Shown piece by piece: positions 41,958 through 51,768 of a DNA stretch of 64,000 nucleotides (positions are counted from its first letter, which is position 1; every line of letters begins with the position of its first letter). The position numbers were made by a program, and so were the translations under genes. The notes under the pieces are model-generated. The model was not told the DNA's origin and searched no databases. It saw nothing but the letters and a program-made list of their open reading frames with translations. Source of the DNA: Frigoribacterium sp. (lineage in GTDB: Bacteria; Actinomycetota; Actinomycetes; Actinomycetales; Microbacteriaceae); contig JANYIZ010000201.1 of NCBI GenBank assembly GCA_025408445.1, forward strand, positions 1 through 64,000, written 5' to 3'.

Positions 41958-43132
41958 TTGCTTCCCTTCGAGAGGTCTGTGTCTGTCGGCGCCAGCAGGC
42001 GCGCATCGACGTGGCGGTTGAGAAGGTCCTGGTACTGGCCGCCAATGTGCTCCCAGCTGAACTCCTCAGCGTGGCGGGCTTGGCTCGCTTCTCCCAGTCG
42101 CGCCCGGAGGGCGGGCTCACCGAGCAGGCGGGTCACTGCGGCCGCCGCATCCTCTGCCGTCGTGAAGTAGAGCGCTCCGCGGTTGACGACCCAACGGTTG
42201 TAGGCATTGTCATGGGCGATCACGGCATTGCCCGCCGCCATCGCCTCCACGAGTGACGGGTTCGTGCCGCCAACCGTGTGGCCGTGCAGGTAGGCCAAGG
42301 CGTGAAAGCGGATCGCGGCAACCTCTGCGGGGTCGTAGATGCCGCCAGGAAAGACCACCTCATCACTGGCGGCATCCATCACCGCGCGGTGGTATTCATC
42401 CGTGTCCGGCGTGTACGTGCCGAGGACGACCAGCGTGTGGTCGCGGTGCTCTACCGAGAACCCCTGCACGAGTTCGAGGATCGAGTTCTCGGGAATCGGC
42501 CGACAGATCAACGTGAGGTATTCACCGGGCACCAGACCGCGAGCGGTGACCGGAGCGGTCGGGGCCGCGTAGACAGCGTTCGCGCCGTAGGTGATGGTGG
42601 TGAGTTTGGAGCGGCGCGCGCGGGTGGCGAGATACTCCTCGATCACGGGGTGGTCGGCGATGAGGTCGTTGCCCACCCAGCAGGCGATGCGCTCGTTGGT
42701 CCAGAGGATGCCCTGCTTGACCTTGCCCCAACGAGCACGCGACCATTCGATTCCGTCCATGTTGATCACGTTCGGTATGCGCTTGATGCGCTGGATCAGG
42801 TTAAACACCGCGGTGTTGTAGCCAAAGGTCAGGCATACATCACGAAACTTTGCGGCGTGCCAAATGGACTTGAGGTCGAACAGTGAGGTCCCGAGCCAGC
42901 CCTCGCGGGCGACCGGGATATTGATCCGCTCGAGCCCGTTCCAGGTGTCTTCCCACGCGTTACCGGAGCGCGGGACCTGGCAATAGATGATCACGCGCCA
43001 GCCCTGATCGCGCAGAAAGAGCCCCACGTTCTCGGCCGCAGTTTCGAAGCCGCCGTAGTTGGCAGGCACGCCGTGTGTACCGAGGATGCGCACGGTACGA
43101 ACGTCGGTGACGTCGACTTTTCGGGAACTCAT
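41954..43132 (-). CDS. GT4-type glycosyltransferase with DUF1972 (rhamnosyltransferase-like)
   Basis: 392 residues from ATG 43132 (an ATG at 43195 would add 21 unlike residues). The N-terminus VRILGTHGVPANYGGFETAA is the DUF1972 signature of rhamnosyltransferase-like enzymes. The donor half holds ICRPIPENSILELVQGFS and the E-x7-E pattern GGTNPSLVEAMAAGNAVIAH. It is the first gene of a minus-strand operon with a sugar oxidoreductase, suggesting transfer of the sugar that partner makes. It faces a membrane-anchored protein gene across a promoter region. Confidence 0.88.
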   Translation of the reverse strand: MSSRKVDVTDVRTVRILGTHGVPANYGGFETAAENVGLFLRDQGWRVIIYCQVPRSGNAWEDTWNGLERINIPVAREGWLGTSLFDLKSIWHAAKFRDVCLTFGYNTAVFNLIQRIKRIPNVINMDGIEWSRARWGKVKQGILWTNERIACWVGNDLIADHPVIEEYLATRARRSKLTTITYGANAVYAAPTAPVTARGLVPGEYLTLICRPIPENSILELVQGFSVEHRDHTLVVLGTYTPDTDEYHRAVMDAASDEVVFPGGIYDPAEVAAIRFHALAYLHGHTVGGTNPSLVEAMAAGNAVIAHDNAYNRWVVNRGALYFTTAEDAAAAVTRLLGEPALRARLGEASQARHAEEFSWEHIGGQYQDLLNRHVDARLLAPTDTDLSKGSK

Positions 43133-43244
43133 GTGGGTCTGCGACTCCAGTCTGTCTCGGAAGCTGTCGGGTACAGCGGCCGGTGTCGTCAACATTGACG
43201 GGAGAAATGCAGTCTACGCGAGCGATCTATTCTGCGAAGCTCCC

Positions 43245-43275
43245 CATAATGAGGGGGTGACTCGGGGTCCCCTGT
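43245..43275 (+). promoter_or_regulatory. CATAAT box with GGGGGT motif
   Basis: CATAAT (43245-43250) is followed by GAGGGGGTGACTC and then GGGGTCCCC, giving the same -10 plus G-run/C-run hairpin arrangement as at 36856-36881, about 50-75 bases before the next gene. Confidence 0.4.
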
Positions 43276-43322
43276 AGTGTTTGCTGTTGATTTATCCACA
43301 CTCGAAATACCAGGAGCACCCG

Positions 43323-44000
43323 ATGGCCAACGACAAGCCCGGAACTCCGTCAAAGGACCCGGCCAAGGTCGACGGTGTGAGCCCCTGGACGACGCGTCGA
43401 AAAACGGTCATCGGCATCATCGCCGGAATCATCGTTATCGCGATCATCATCGCGGTCGTGATCGTCTCGACAGCCCGCCACACGACCTCGACCATACCTT
43501 CGGGATCGAGCATGCCGTCGGTATCGAGCACCGGTAGCTCCAGCCCTGCGCCGAACGCCAGTGGAACGTCGTCCGCGACTCCCTCAGCCGTCCCATCGGC
43601 TTCGCCCACATCCGCTCCGATCGCTGGGCCCGGCACCATCAAGCCTGGGCTCACCGCGCAGATCACCAAGTTTGAAGCGGTGAATGGCGTGGCCAAGACC
43701 CCGGGCGAGACCTCCGGGCCGTCGGTGCGTTTCACCGTGAGTATCACTAACACCGGGTCATCGGCCGAGTCGCTCGCCACCACGGTCGTGACCGTCGACT
43801 ACGGGGCCGATAGGACGCCGGCACTCCAGCTCAGCGAGCCGGGCGGAATGGACATGCCCGCGAGTGTCGCGGGTAACGGAACGGCGACGGGCGTCTACAT
43901 CTTCACGATCCCGGTCGACCAGCGGAACAATGTGCGACTCGAAGTCGACTATTCGGTCAAGGTGCCGCCTCTGGTGTTCCACGGGGCGCTCCCGCTGTAG
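43323..44000 (+). CDS. Membrane-anchored surface protein with an immunoglobulin-like domain
   Basis: 225 residues. A short cytoplasmic N-terminus (SPWTTRRKT) is followed by one membrane span (VIGIIAGIIVIAIIIAVVIV), a Ser/Thr/Pro linker of about 60 residues, then a beta-sandwich (VRFTVSITNTGSSAESLATT to VDYSVKVPPL) of the DUF4352/telokin-like kind. Only one span and no lipobox are seen, so it is probably a type II anchored exterior protein. ATG 43323 fits; an upstream start at 43281 adds 14 unlike residues. The function is unknown. It lies between glycosyltransferase and adhesin genes, so it is likely part of the envelope locus. Confidence 0.7.
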   Translation: MANDKPGTPSKDPAKVDGVSPWTTRRKTVIGIIAGIIVIAIIIAVVIVSTARHTTSTIPSGSSMPSVSSTGSSSPAPNASGTSSATPSAVPSASPTSAPIAGPGTIKPGLTAQITKFEAVNGVAKTPGETSGPSVRFTVSITNTGSSAESLATTVVTVDYGADRTPALQLSEPGGMDMPASVAGNGTATGVYIFTIPVDQRNNVRLEVDYSVKVPPLVFHGALPL

Positions 44001-44871
44001 GCCCTGCCTCCGTCGCCGGATTGGCGGAGCCCGGCGCCTTGCTTTCTCTGACACGTCGCCGCGAAATGCAGGACGGCTAACTCAGTCGTGCGAAACACCA
44101 GCGCGAAGACGTCCATCCACGGGCTGTAGTCGGACGCGGACAGCGAATAAGCATCGGCACCCTCGGGCCGGAGGGGACGCGGCTCCCCGTAAACGGGGAT
44201 TTGGTCGCACCGGGCAACACCGAGTGCACCAGCGGCGTCTGGGACTCCTAGAAGATCAGCGGGGCTACGGTGCCGTCTCTAAACCAGATCTTGACGGGAA
44301 CGCTGGGTGGAGTAGGCACCTACTGCAGTACCTCGCGCCCGCGAAGATCACGCCGCATTACTCGCTGCGCTCCGGCGAAGTTGTACACGTTCCCCACGGC
44401 GTTATTCACCGCAATGACGAGCGCGGTGAAGGCCGCGTCGACCCCGCCTGGCGTGCTCCTGTAGGACAACCTCACGCGGGTGGTCGCAGGCGGCCGGGGA
44501 TCTGCTCTCGACCAGCGCCAGAACCTATGTTGCGGGCGCTGCAGAGCCGGCCGTGTGCACCCTGACGGCATCCGACTCGACGGCAGGTCTGCAAACCGCG
44601 GGGTGCGTTGGTGTCGAGACTTACATCCCACGCTCGGCCACGAACGCCCGGGTAGCAGTCGGTTACGACACCCTCTTGGCGGGCACTGCGAACCGGTGCG
44701 CGACGCCGAAGAGCCCCACTGGGGGCTCGAATACCGACGAAACGGTCGTTTTACTCTCGATCCCCCCCCTTCGGGGGTGGAATATGGGCTTTTCTGGAGA
44801 CATGGTTCTCGGCTACGATCTGCTATGTCGGCAGTCTCCCGAAAGCTGCCACATACCCGATAGAGGACACA
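44001..44871. other. Decayed stretch between two envelope genes
   Basis: No intact gene. It contains a single CGAAATGCAGGA arm of the dispersed palindrome (44062-44073), a relic of a lectin-like module (44490-44700), and hairpins GAGCCCC/GGGGCTC (44711-44728) and a C-run/G-run hairpin at 44762-44778 that could terminate transcripts before the giant gene. A TACGAT box near 44813 may serve its promoter. Confidence 0.5.
44490..44700 (+). pseudogene. Fragment of a paralogue of the giant protein's C-terminal module
   Basis: Read in frame, SARTYVAGAAEPAV, then CTLTASDSTAGLQTAGCVGV, then ETYIPRSATNARVAVGYD, aligns with the last module of the giant gene, WQLTATDSTAALQVASPVGV, then ESYISTASTNAPITVRYD. 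The frame is not continuous with a start and has gained cysteines. It is a duplicated and decayed remnant of the downstream gene's 3' end. Confidence 0.6.
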
Positions 44872-47800
44872 ATGGGTCAACCCAACCCTGTGTCGACGCG
44901 CGGCCGCATTCTCGCCGTAGCGACGACCTTCGCCGTAATCGCTGCTCTTCTCACATCCGTGTCGCCCGCGGTAGCCGATACGGCTCCACCAGTGGCATCC
45001 GACCCGTCGACGGTCTCGTCGGACGCTTTGGCCACGCCCCAGATTAACGGGGTCGTCTGGAGCCAAGCGATCGTCGGCAATGTCGCCTACGTGGCGGGCA
45101 ACTTCACCTCCGCCAGGCCCTACGGCTCGGCCGCTGGCACGAACGAGACGCCGCGCTCCTACTTTCTCGCATACGACGTGACGACCGGCGTGCTGCTGTC
45201 GTGGTCGCCGACGCTGAATGGCCAGGTGCGACAGATCGCCGTCTCTCCCGACAAGACGCGTCTTTACGCGGTCGGCGACTTCACCGTGGTCAACGGCGCA
45301 ACGCGCAACCGCGTCGTCGCCTTCGACCTGCCGAGCGGTGCGATGAGCACGACTTTCCACCCGTCGTCGAACGCCACGACCTACGCGGTGGCCGCCACCA
45401 ACTCCACCGTCTACCTCGGCGGCAACTTCTCAGCGATGGCAGGGGCCTCGCGGGTGGGGACCGCGTCCGTATCGGCATCCGCCGGCGTAGCCACCGCGTG
45501 GAACCCGATCCTCACCACCGGTCGCGCATTCGCCATGCAGGTCTCCCTTGACGGCGCCAAGGTCGTCATCGGCGGTGCATTCGTGGCGATAAACGGGTCG
45601 GACAACCCCGGATACGGCCTCGGCATGGTCGATTCGACGACGGGCTCCAACCTCCCGTTCGGAACCAACAGTCTTGTGCGCGACGGCGGCGCTCACGCGG
45701 CTATCTTCAGCCTCGCGAGCGATGCCGACAGCATCTATGGCACCGGCTACGTCTTCGGCGCCGGCGGCAACCTCGAAGGCACCTTCCGCTCTGACTGGAA
45801 CGGCAACCTGCAATGGGTCCAGGACTGCCACGGTGATGAGTACTCGGTCGCAGTCCAAGACCAGACGGTCTACATCGCCGGACACCCGCACTATTGCGGC
45901 AACGTCGGCAGCTTCCCGCAGACCACTCCCGACTGGACCTTTCACCGTGCACTGGCCTTCTCCAAGCAGGCCACCGGCACGATCACTCATGACCCGAACG
46001 GCTACTACGACTTCGCCGGCACCCCGTCGCCAACCCCACTGAACTGGTTTCCCGACATCAACCTCGGCACTTTCACCGGCCAGTTCCAAGGACCGTGGAG
46101 CATCGCTGCCAGTTCGACCTACGTGATTTACGGCGGAGAGTTCACTGTCGTCAACGGCAAAGCACAACAGGGACTCGTGCGCTTCGCTACCAAGGCAGTC
46201 GCCCCGAACCTCGACGGGCCGCGCCTCTCGGGCGCCAACCTCATGCCCTCCGTGCAGTCCGCGGGCTCGACGAGCATGACGGTCAGCTGGCCTGCCGACT
46301 GGGATCGTGATAACGAGTCGCTCACTTACCAGGTCTACCGCGATGGCAAAACCGCGACCGCGGCCTACACGACCACCGTCAACTCCAGGTTCTGGAACCT
46401 ACCGACGATTTCATGGATCGATACCGGCCTCACGCCCGGCTCAACCCACACCTACCGAGTGCGCGCCACCGACGCGTTCGGGAACAGTGCATGGGGCACC
46501 ACGGTCTCGGGCACGGTCGCGACCGCGACCACACTCAGCCCGTACGCCGCACAGGTGATCAACGAGCAGCCCACAGACTTCTGGCGGCTTGGTGACGCCG
46601 CAGGCGCGACCTCCGCCACTGATAGCGTCGGCCGTTACACCGGCACATCCGGCACGGGCGTGACCTACGGCGCGCCGGGCTCCATCATCGGAGACTCCAC
46701 CTCTGCAGCCACGTTCGACGGCACCAGCAACGGCCTCGTCGCATCCAGCGGCCTGGTCTGGGGCAGCAACACGTTCTCTGTCGAATCCTGGATCAACACC
46801 ACCAGTTCCACCGGCGGCAAAATCGTGGGCTTCGGTAACACCAACACCGGTACCTCGAACAGCTACGACCGCCACGTGTACATGAACCCTCAGGGCAACC
46901 TGCTCTTCGGCGTCTACCCGAACAGCGCGCAGGTCGTGCAGTCGGCGAAGACCTACAACGACGGCAACTGGCACCATGTTGTCGCCACCCTCAGCGCGTC
47001 GGGCATGCAGCTCTATGTCGATGGGGCTCGCGTGGGCTACAACGCCAGCGTCACCACAGCGCAGGGTTACTGGGGATATTGGAGGATCGGCGGTGACAGC
47101 TCCTGGTCCGGGGACAACTTCATTAAGGGTTCGATCGACAACACCGCCATCTACCCGGTCGCACTGACCAAGGCGCAGATCCAGAATCACTACACGCTTT
47201 CCGGACGAACGGTCAATGTTCCCGTCGCGCCGGCGGATGCGTACGGCGCAGCGGTCTATAACCTCGACCCCACCCTCTACTTCCGCCTCGGCGAGAGTTC
47301 AGGATCGGTCGCCAAGGACTCCGGCCAGCAAGGCAACCCCGGCATCTACGACGGCAACGTCACCCTCGGTACCCCCGGCGCCGTGAAGGGAACCACTGAC
47401 ACCAGTGCTCTCTTCATCGACGGCGGGGTCGCGAGCGGCGCAGCCAGCTCGGGCACGACCACGTACTCGACGCAGGTCTGGTTCAACACGACCACCACGA
47501 ACGGTGGAAAGCTCACCGGCTTCGGATCGTCGCAGACCGGAAACTCGGGCAACTACGATCGCCATGTCTACATGCAAAACGACGGCACGCTTGTCTTCGG
47601 CACGTACACCGGTCAGCTGAACACGGTGACCTCACCGCTGTCGTACAACGACGGCAAGTGGCACATGGTGACCGCGACCCAGTCGTCCGCAGGCATGATG
47701 CTCTACGTGGACGGCGTGTTGGTCGGCACCAACCCGCAGACTGGTGCGCAGGACTACGTGGGCTACTGGCGTGCAGGCAACGACGTGACGTGGGGGTCGA

Positions 47801-50475
47801 ACAGCAACAACTTCAACGGACAGTTGGATGAGTTCGCGGTCTACCCGGCGGCGCTCGACGCTTCGACAATCTCTGACCTCTACTCACTGGGCAAGCCGCT
47901 CGCGGCGAACATTCCGCCGACCGCCGCCTTCACTGCGACGTCGACAGGCATGTCCGTCGCACTGGATGCCAGCGCATCCACCGACATCGACGGCACGATT
48001 GCGACTTACGCATGGGACTTCGGAGACGGTAGCGCGCAGGCACCCTCGGCGACCGCAACCGCAAGCCATGTCTACGCAACGCCGGGTACGTACACAGTGA
48101 CATTGACGGTGGTCGACAACAGCGGTGGCACTGGCACGACAACGCACCTCGCAACCCCGGTGCACGTCAACCAGCCGCCGGTGGCGATCTTCACTGCGAC
48201 ATCGAACAACCTCGCGGCGACGTTCGACGCGACGGGCTCGAGCGACCCCGACGGCACGATCGCGACCTACGCGTGGGACTTCGGTGACGGCTCGACCGGT
48301 GCTGGCGCGACCGTGAATCACTCCTACGCAACGGCGAACACCTACACGGTGACGCTCACGTTGACGGACAACTCCGGCGGTACCACAGTGCTCACCCACT
48401 CGATCACGGTGCAGGCGGCGAACCAGCTGCCGATTGCGAGCCTCAGCACCACCAACACCGCGGGGTCACTCACGGTGGGTGTCGACGCGAGCGCATCGAG
48501 CGATCCGGATGGCACGATCGCCAGTTATGACATCGACTACGGCGACAGCACGACCCACGGTGCAACCGCGACGAGCACGCACAGCTACGCGGCGGCAGGC
48601 ACCTACACGATCGGACTGGTGGTCATAGACAACCGCGGTGGAACAGCAACGACTACCAAGGCGATCACGATCACCAAGACCAACGTCCTCCCGGTCGCGT
48701 CCTTCACCAACTCAGCCTCGAACCTCGCTCTGGCTGTGGATGCTTCGGCATCGACTGATCCGGACGGTACCATCGCCAGCTACGCCTGGGACTTCGGTGA
48801 TACCGGAACGGCCACAGGGGTGACGGCATCACACACCTATGCTGCGGCCGGCACTTATACGGTCACTCTGACGGTCACCGACAATCAGTCAGGTGTCACA
48901 TCGACGACCCGGTCGGTCACGGTCGCTGCGGCACCCGCCAACACGACAATCGCCGAAGATCACTTCGACCGTACCGCGATCTCCAGCTGGGGCAACGCCC
49001 TGACCGGCGGCACGTGGACTGTCAACTCAACAGCGAGCTCGAGCGTGGGATCGGGCGTCGGAGTCCAGTCGCACACGGCAGGCGCGACCCGCAAGGCGAC
49101 TCTCAACTCCACTTCGGTGACTGACGCGGACATCCGCACGGACCTCTCCTTCGACAAGGCGATGACCGGTGGTGGGGCGTTCGCGGGAATCGTGGCCAGG
49201 AACGTAGCTACGGACTACTACCAGTCCCGCGTGCGGTTCCTCGCTGACGGAACCATGGCCATCCAGATTCTCCAGGGCGGTTCGACGACACTGGCAAATG
49301 CGGTGGTCCCGGGAACGTATACACCGGGAACGATGCTGACCCTTCGCACGCAAATCTTCGGCAACTCACCGACGACGATCAAGGCGAAGGTCTGGGTTGC
49401 CGGAACGACCGAGCCGACAACGTGGGCAGTGACTGCCACCTCTAGTGCGGCCGGCCTCCAACTCGCAGGCTCGGTGGGTCTCGTGAGCTATACGGCGTCT
49501 ACCATCACGAACGCACCCCTGTTCGCGAAGTACGACAACTTTGTGGCCAGCTCCGGCACGGTCGTGACGCCTCCCCCGGCAAACGTTGCCCCGACGGCCG
49601 CATTCACCTTCTCGGTGAACGGCTTGGTTGCAAGCCTGGACGCCAGCACCTCGGTGGATCCGGACGGAACGATCGCCACCTACGCGTGGAATTTCGGAGA
49701 CAACACAACCGGAACGGGAGTGACGGCAACACACTCTTATACGACGGCCGGCACGTACACGGTGACACTGACGGTGGCGGACAACGGCGGGCTCACGGGA
49801 ACAAAGTCGGACACGGTCGTCGCGACCGCGGTTGTCACTCCTCCGGCCAACCCGAACATCCTTGCCTCTGACGATTTCAATCGGACCGTCACGTCCGGCT
49901 GGGGCACCGCGGTGATGGGTGGCGTGTGGACGTCGACGCTGAACGGCAACTACGTGGTCAACAACGGGTCGGGCGCCTTGGTGCTTACCGCCGGTTCGAC
50001 CCGACGTGCGCTTCTCAACTCGGTGTCGGTGAGGGATGTCGAACTGCAATCGCAGATCTCGGCAGACAAGCCGCCGCTGGCCGGTATGGTCGTGGCCGGC
50101 CTCGTCGGGCGCCAGGTCGGAACAGACTTCTACCTCGGACGAGTCCGGCTTCAGCCCAACGGGGTCGTCGGCCTCCAGATACTGCACGGTTCCACGCTGT
50201 TGGCCGACACGACGATCGCCGGGCTGAGTTATACACCCGGTGATCTGCTCAACCTTAAGGTGCGCTTTACCGGAGCGACACCAACGACGATCCAGGCGAA
50301 GCTCTGGGCCGCGAATGCGACGGAGCCCGCCACGTGGCAGCTCACCGCGACCGACTCGACCGCAGCCCTCCAGGTCGCCAGCCCGGTCGGCGTGGAGAGC
50401 TACATTTCGACTGCGTCGACCAACGCACCGATCACGGTTCGCTACGACAACTTCACTGCGAGCGTTCCCCAGTAA
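44872..50475 (+). CDS. Giant secreted propeller/FnIII/LamG/PKD adhesin-like protein
   Basis: 1867 residues. A signal peptide (ILAVATTFAVIAALLTSVSPAVA) ends near residue 35. Residues about 40-445 form a beta-propeller-like repeat region (VYLGGNFSAMAG, VVIGGAFVAINGS, VIYGGEFTVVNGK). About 450-553 is a fibronectin type III domain. Two LamG/concanavalin-like domains lie at about 557-777 and 783-1006, four PKD repeats at about 1013-1355 (each with a W-D-F-G-D core), then a lectin-like module (about 1360-1563), a fifth PKD (about 1570-1656) and a second lectin-like module to the end. No sortase motif or membrane anchor is seen. It probably binds or organises polysaccharide outside the cell. Confidence 0.85.
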   Translation: MGQPNPVSTRGRILAVATTFAVIAALLTSVSPAVADTAPPVASDPSTVSSDALATPQINGVVWSQAIVGNVAYVAGNFTSARPYGSAAGTNETPRSYFLAYDVTTGVLLSWSPTLNGQVRQIAVSPDKTRLYAVGDFTVVNGATRNRVVAFDLPSGAMSTTFHPSSNATTYAVAATNSTVYLGGNFSAMAGASRVGTASVSASAGVATAWNPILTTGRAFAMQVSLDGAKVVIGGAFVAINGSDNPGYGLGMVDSTTGSNLPFGTNSLVRDGGAHAAIFSLASDADSIYGTGYVFGAGGNLEGTFRSDWNGNLQWVQDCHGDEYSVAVQDQTVYIAGHPHYCGNVGSFPQTTPDWTFHRALAFSKQATGTITHDPNGYYDFAGTPSPTPLNWFPDINLGTFTGQFQGPWSIAASSTYVIYGGEFTVVNGKAQQGLVRFATKAVAPNLDGPRLSGANLMPSVQSAGSTSMTVSWPADWDRDNESLTYQVYRDGKTATAAYTTTVNSRFWNLPTISWIDTGLTPGSTHTYRVRATDAFGNSAWGTTVSGTVATATTLSPYAAQVINEQPTDFWRLGDAAGATSATDSVGRYTGTSGTGVTYGAPGSIIGDSTSAATFDGTSNGLVASSGLVWGSNTFSVESWINTTSSTGGKIVGFGNTNTGTSNSYDRHVYMNPQGNLLFGVYPNSAQVVQSAKTYNDGNWHHVVATLSASGMQLYVDGARVGYNASVTTAQGYWGYWRIGGDSSWSGDNFIKGSIDNTAIYPVALTKAQIQNHYTLSGRTVNVPVAPADAYGAAVYNLDPTLYFRLGESSGSVAKDSGQQGNPGIYDGNVTLGTPGAVKGTTDTSALFIDGGVASGAASSGTTTYSTQVWFNTTTTNGGKLTGFGSSQTGNSGNYDRHVYMQNDGTLVFGTYTGQLNTVTSPLSYNDGKWHMVTATQSSAGMMLYVDGVLVGTNPQTGAQDYVGYWRAGNDVTWGSNSNNFNGQLDEFAVYPAALDASTISDLYSLGKPLAANIPPTAAFTATSTGMSVALDASASTDIDGTIATYAWDFGDGSAQAPSATATASHVYATPGTYTVTLTVVDNSGGTGTTTHLATPVHVNQPPVAIFTATSNNLAATFDATGSSDPDGTIATYAWDFGDGSTGAGATVNHSYATANTYTVTLTLTDNSGGTTVLTHSITVQAANQLPIASLSTTNTAGSLTVGVDASASSDPDGTIASYDIDYGDSTTHGATATSTHSYAAAGTYTIGLVVIDNRGGTATTTKAITITKTNVLPVASFTNSASNLALAVDASASTDPDGTIASYAWDFGDTGTATGVTASHTYAAAGTYTVTLTVTDNQSGVTSTTRSVTVAAAPANTTIAEDHFDRTAISSWGNALTGGTWTVNSTASSSVGSGVGVQSHTAGATRKATLNSTSVTDADIRTDLSFDKAMTGGGAFAGIVARNVATDYYQSRVRFLADGTMAIQILQGGSTTLANAVVPGTYTPGTMLTLRTQIFGNSPTTIKAKVWVAGTTEPTTWAVTATSSAAGLQLAGSVGLVSYTASTITNAPLFAKYDNFVASSGTVVTPPPANVAPTAAFTFSVNGLVASLDASTSVDPDGTIATYAWNFGDNTTGTGVTATHSYTTAGTYTVTLTVADNGGLTGTKSDTVVATAVVTPPANPNILASDDFNRTVTSGWGTAVMGGVWTSTLNGNYVVNNGSGALVLTAGSTRRALLNSVSVRDVELQSQISADKPPLAGMVVAGLVGRQVGTDFYLGRVRLQPNGVVGLQILHGSTLLADTTIAGLSYTPGDLLNLKVRFTGATPTTIQAKLWAANATEPATWQLTATDSTAALQVASPVGVESYISTASTNAPITVRYDNFTASVPQ

Positions 50476-50487
50476 CCTAGGGTGATC

Positions 50488-50531
50488 GAGTCCGGGTCGG
50501 ATTCCCAATCAGACCCGGACTCTTCTGGTTT
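50488..50531 (+). terminator. Strong Rho-independent terminator
   Basis: GAGTCCGGGTC (50488-50498) and GACCCGGACTC (50512-50522) form a perfect 11-bp stem, followed by TTCTGGTTTT. It ends the giant gene's transcript. Confidence 0.85.
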
Positions 50532-50560
50532 TCAGCGCACGTCGTCGCAGGGAAGTGCGA

Positions 50561-51760
50561 GTGAAACGAAACGCCGTCGGGGCTGTCGGCGCGCAGGGCG
50601 CGCAGGCTTTTGGCAGCTTTTTTCTCCAGATCCTGGTCGTGCGGTCGCTTGGGCTCGACGGGCTCGGCACCTTCTCCATTCTGTATGGCGTGATGGTCCT
50701 CGTGGCGGGAATCCTGACCGGGTTCGTGGGAGACTCCCTGGTCGTGCTCGAGCGGCGCGAGAGAACCGTGCGCTCAGCGCTTCAGCACTACGCCATCGGA
50801 CTCTCGCTCATCGCGGGCATCGTCTCGGCGATTGTCATGATCCCGACGGGACTGATCACCCCACACCAGGCTCTGTGGTTCGGCATCGCGGTCGGCCTCT
50901 TCGGCCTCGAAGAGCTCATGCGGCGCCTTCTCATGGCGAACGTGTTGTTCTGGCGGGTCGCAGCAATCGACCTTTCCGCATTTCTGGGCTCCCTTGCGGT
51001 CGTCGGTATCGGTGTCCTGCGGCATCGGATCGACCTCGATCTGTTCCTCATGGCCATCGCAGTCGGACAGGTCGTCGCGATCCTCCTCGGAATCGTGCTG
51101 CTCCCGCGCGCCGAGCGTTTCGTGGTCGGCTTCGTTCGCGGCGATTATCGTCTGGTCGCTGCCTACGGCGTATGGCGATCGGCGCAACAATTTCTCCGAC
51201 CCGGACTCCTGACTGTCGTGCGTGCGCTCGTCACCGTCTTCGTGGGACTCGCGGCAACAGGCCTGCTTGAAACGGCTCGGGTCTACGTTGCTCCGGCGAT
51301 GCTCGTCATCTCCGGGCTGACCTCCTTTCTTTTCGTCAGCTATGCGCGCAACAAAGCTGCGGGGGTCACTTCCCAATTACGCCGCGCCGATCGGTCAGTC
51401 GGTATCCTGCTCGGGACCACAACCCTCATGAGTGTCGTATTCCTCGTCGCACTGCCGTTCGTCGGACCACTGCTCTTCGGCACCACACCCCAGCTTCTTG
51501 CGGTCATCGGCTGGCTCGCATATGCGGCGTCGGTCTCAGCGGTGACACCGTACGGCGCCTTGGCGGCGGTGGGCGGTCGCCAGGCCCTCGTCTTCGCGAT
51601 CAGGGTGAGCGACACGCTCCTGTCTGCGATCGCTGTGCTTGTGATCCTGGCCCTCGGGGTGCAGCCATCATTCGCACCGGTTGCGCTCTCTGTCGGCTCG
51701 ATCGCCGGGGGCCTCGCGATCCGCGCGTTCATCCTCAGGCCGGAAGCGCGACGCGAGTAG
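50561..51760 (+). CDS. Wzx-type polysaccharide flippase
   Basis: 399 residues with about 12 to 13 hydrophobic spans and the opening GAVGAQGAQAFGSFFLQILV typical of the MATE-like polysaccharide exporters. The early NxxG and later GVWRSAQQFLRPG segments fit lipid-linked repeat-unit flippases. GTG at 50561 has GGAAG just upstream; GTG at 50555 is also in frame. It would move undecaprenyl-linked units across the membrane for polymerisation. It stands after the giant gene's terminator, so it has its own promoter. Confidence 0.82.
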   Translation: MKRNAVGAVGAQGAQAFGSFFLQILVVRSLGLDGLGTFSILYGVMVLVAGILTGFVGDSLVVLERRERTVRSALQHYAIGLSLIAGIVSAIVMIPTGLITPHQALWFGIAVGLFGLEELMRRLLMANVLFWRVAAIDLSAFLGSLAVVGIGVLRHRIDLDLFLMAIAVGQVVAILLGIVLLPRAERFVVGFVRGDYRLVAAYGVWRSAQQFLRPGLLTVVRALVTVFVGLAATGLLETARVYVAPAMLVISGLTSFLFVSYARNKAAGVTSQLRRADRSVGILLGTTTLMSVVFLVALPFVGPLLFGTTPQLLAVIGWLAYAASVSAVTPYGALAAVGGRQALVFAIRVSDTLLSAIAVLVILALGVQPSFAPVALSVGSIAGGLAIRAFILRPEARRE

Positions 51761-51768
51761 GCGATCCG

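Noticed and set aside
44320-45360. Minus-strand frame over the gap and the start of the giant gene
   Set aside because: It crosses the signal peptide region of a convincing plus-strand gene and has no recognisable domain.
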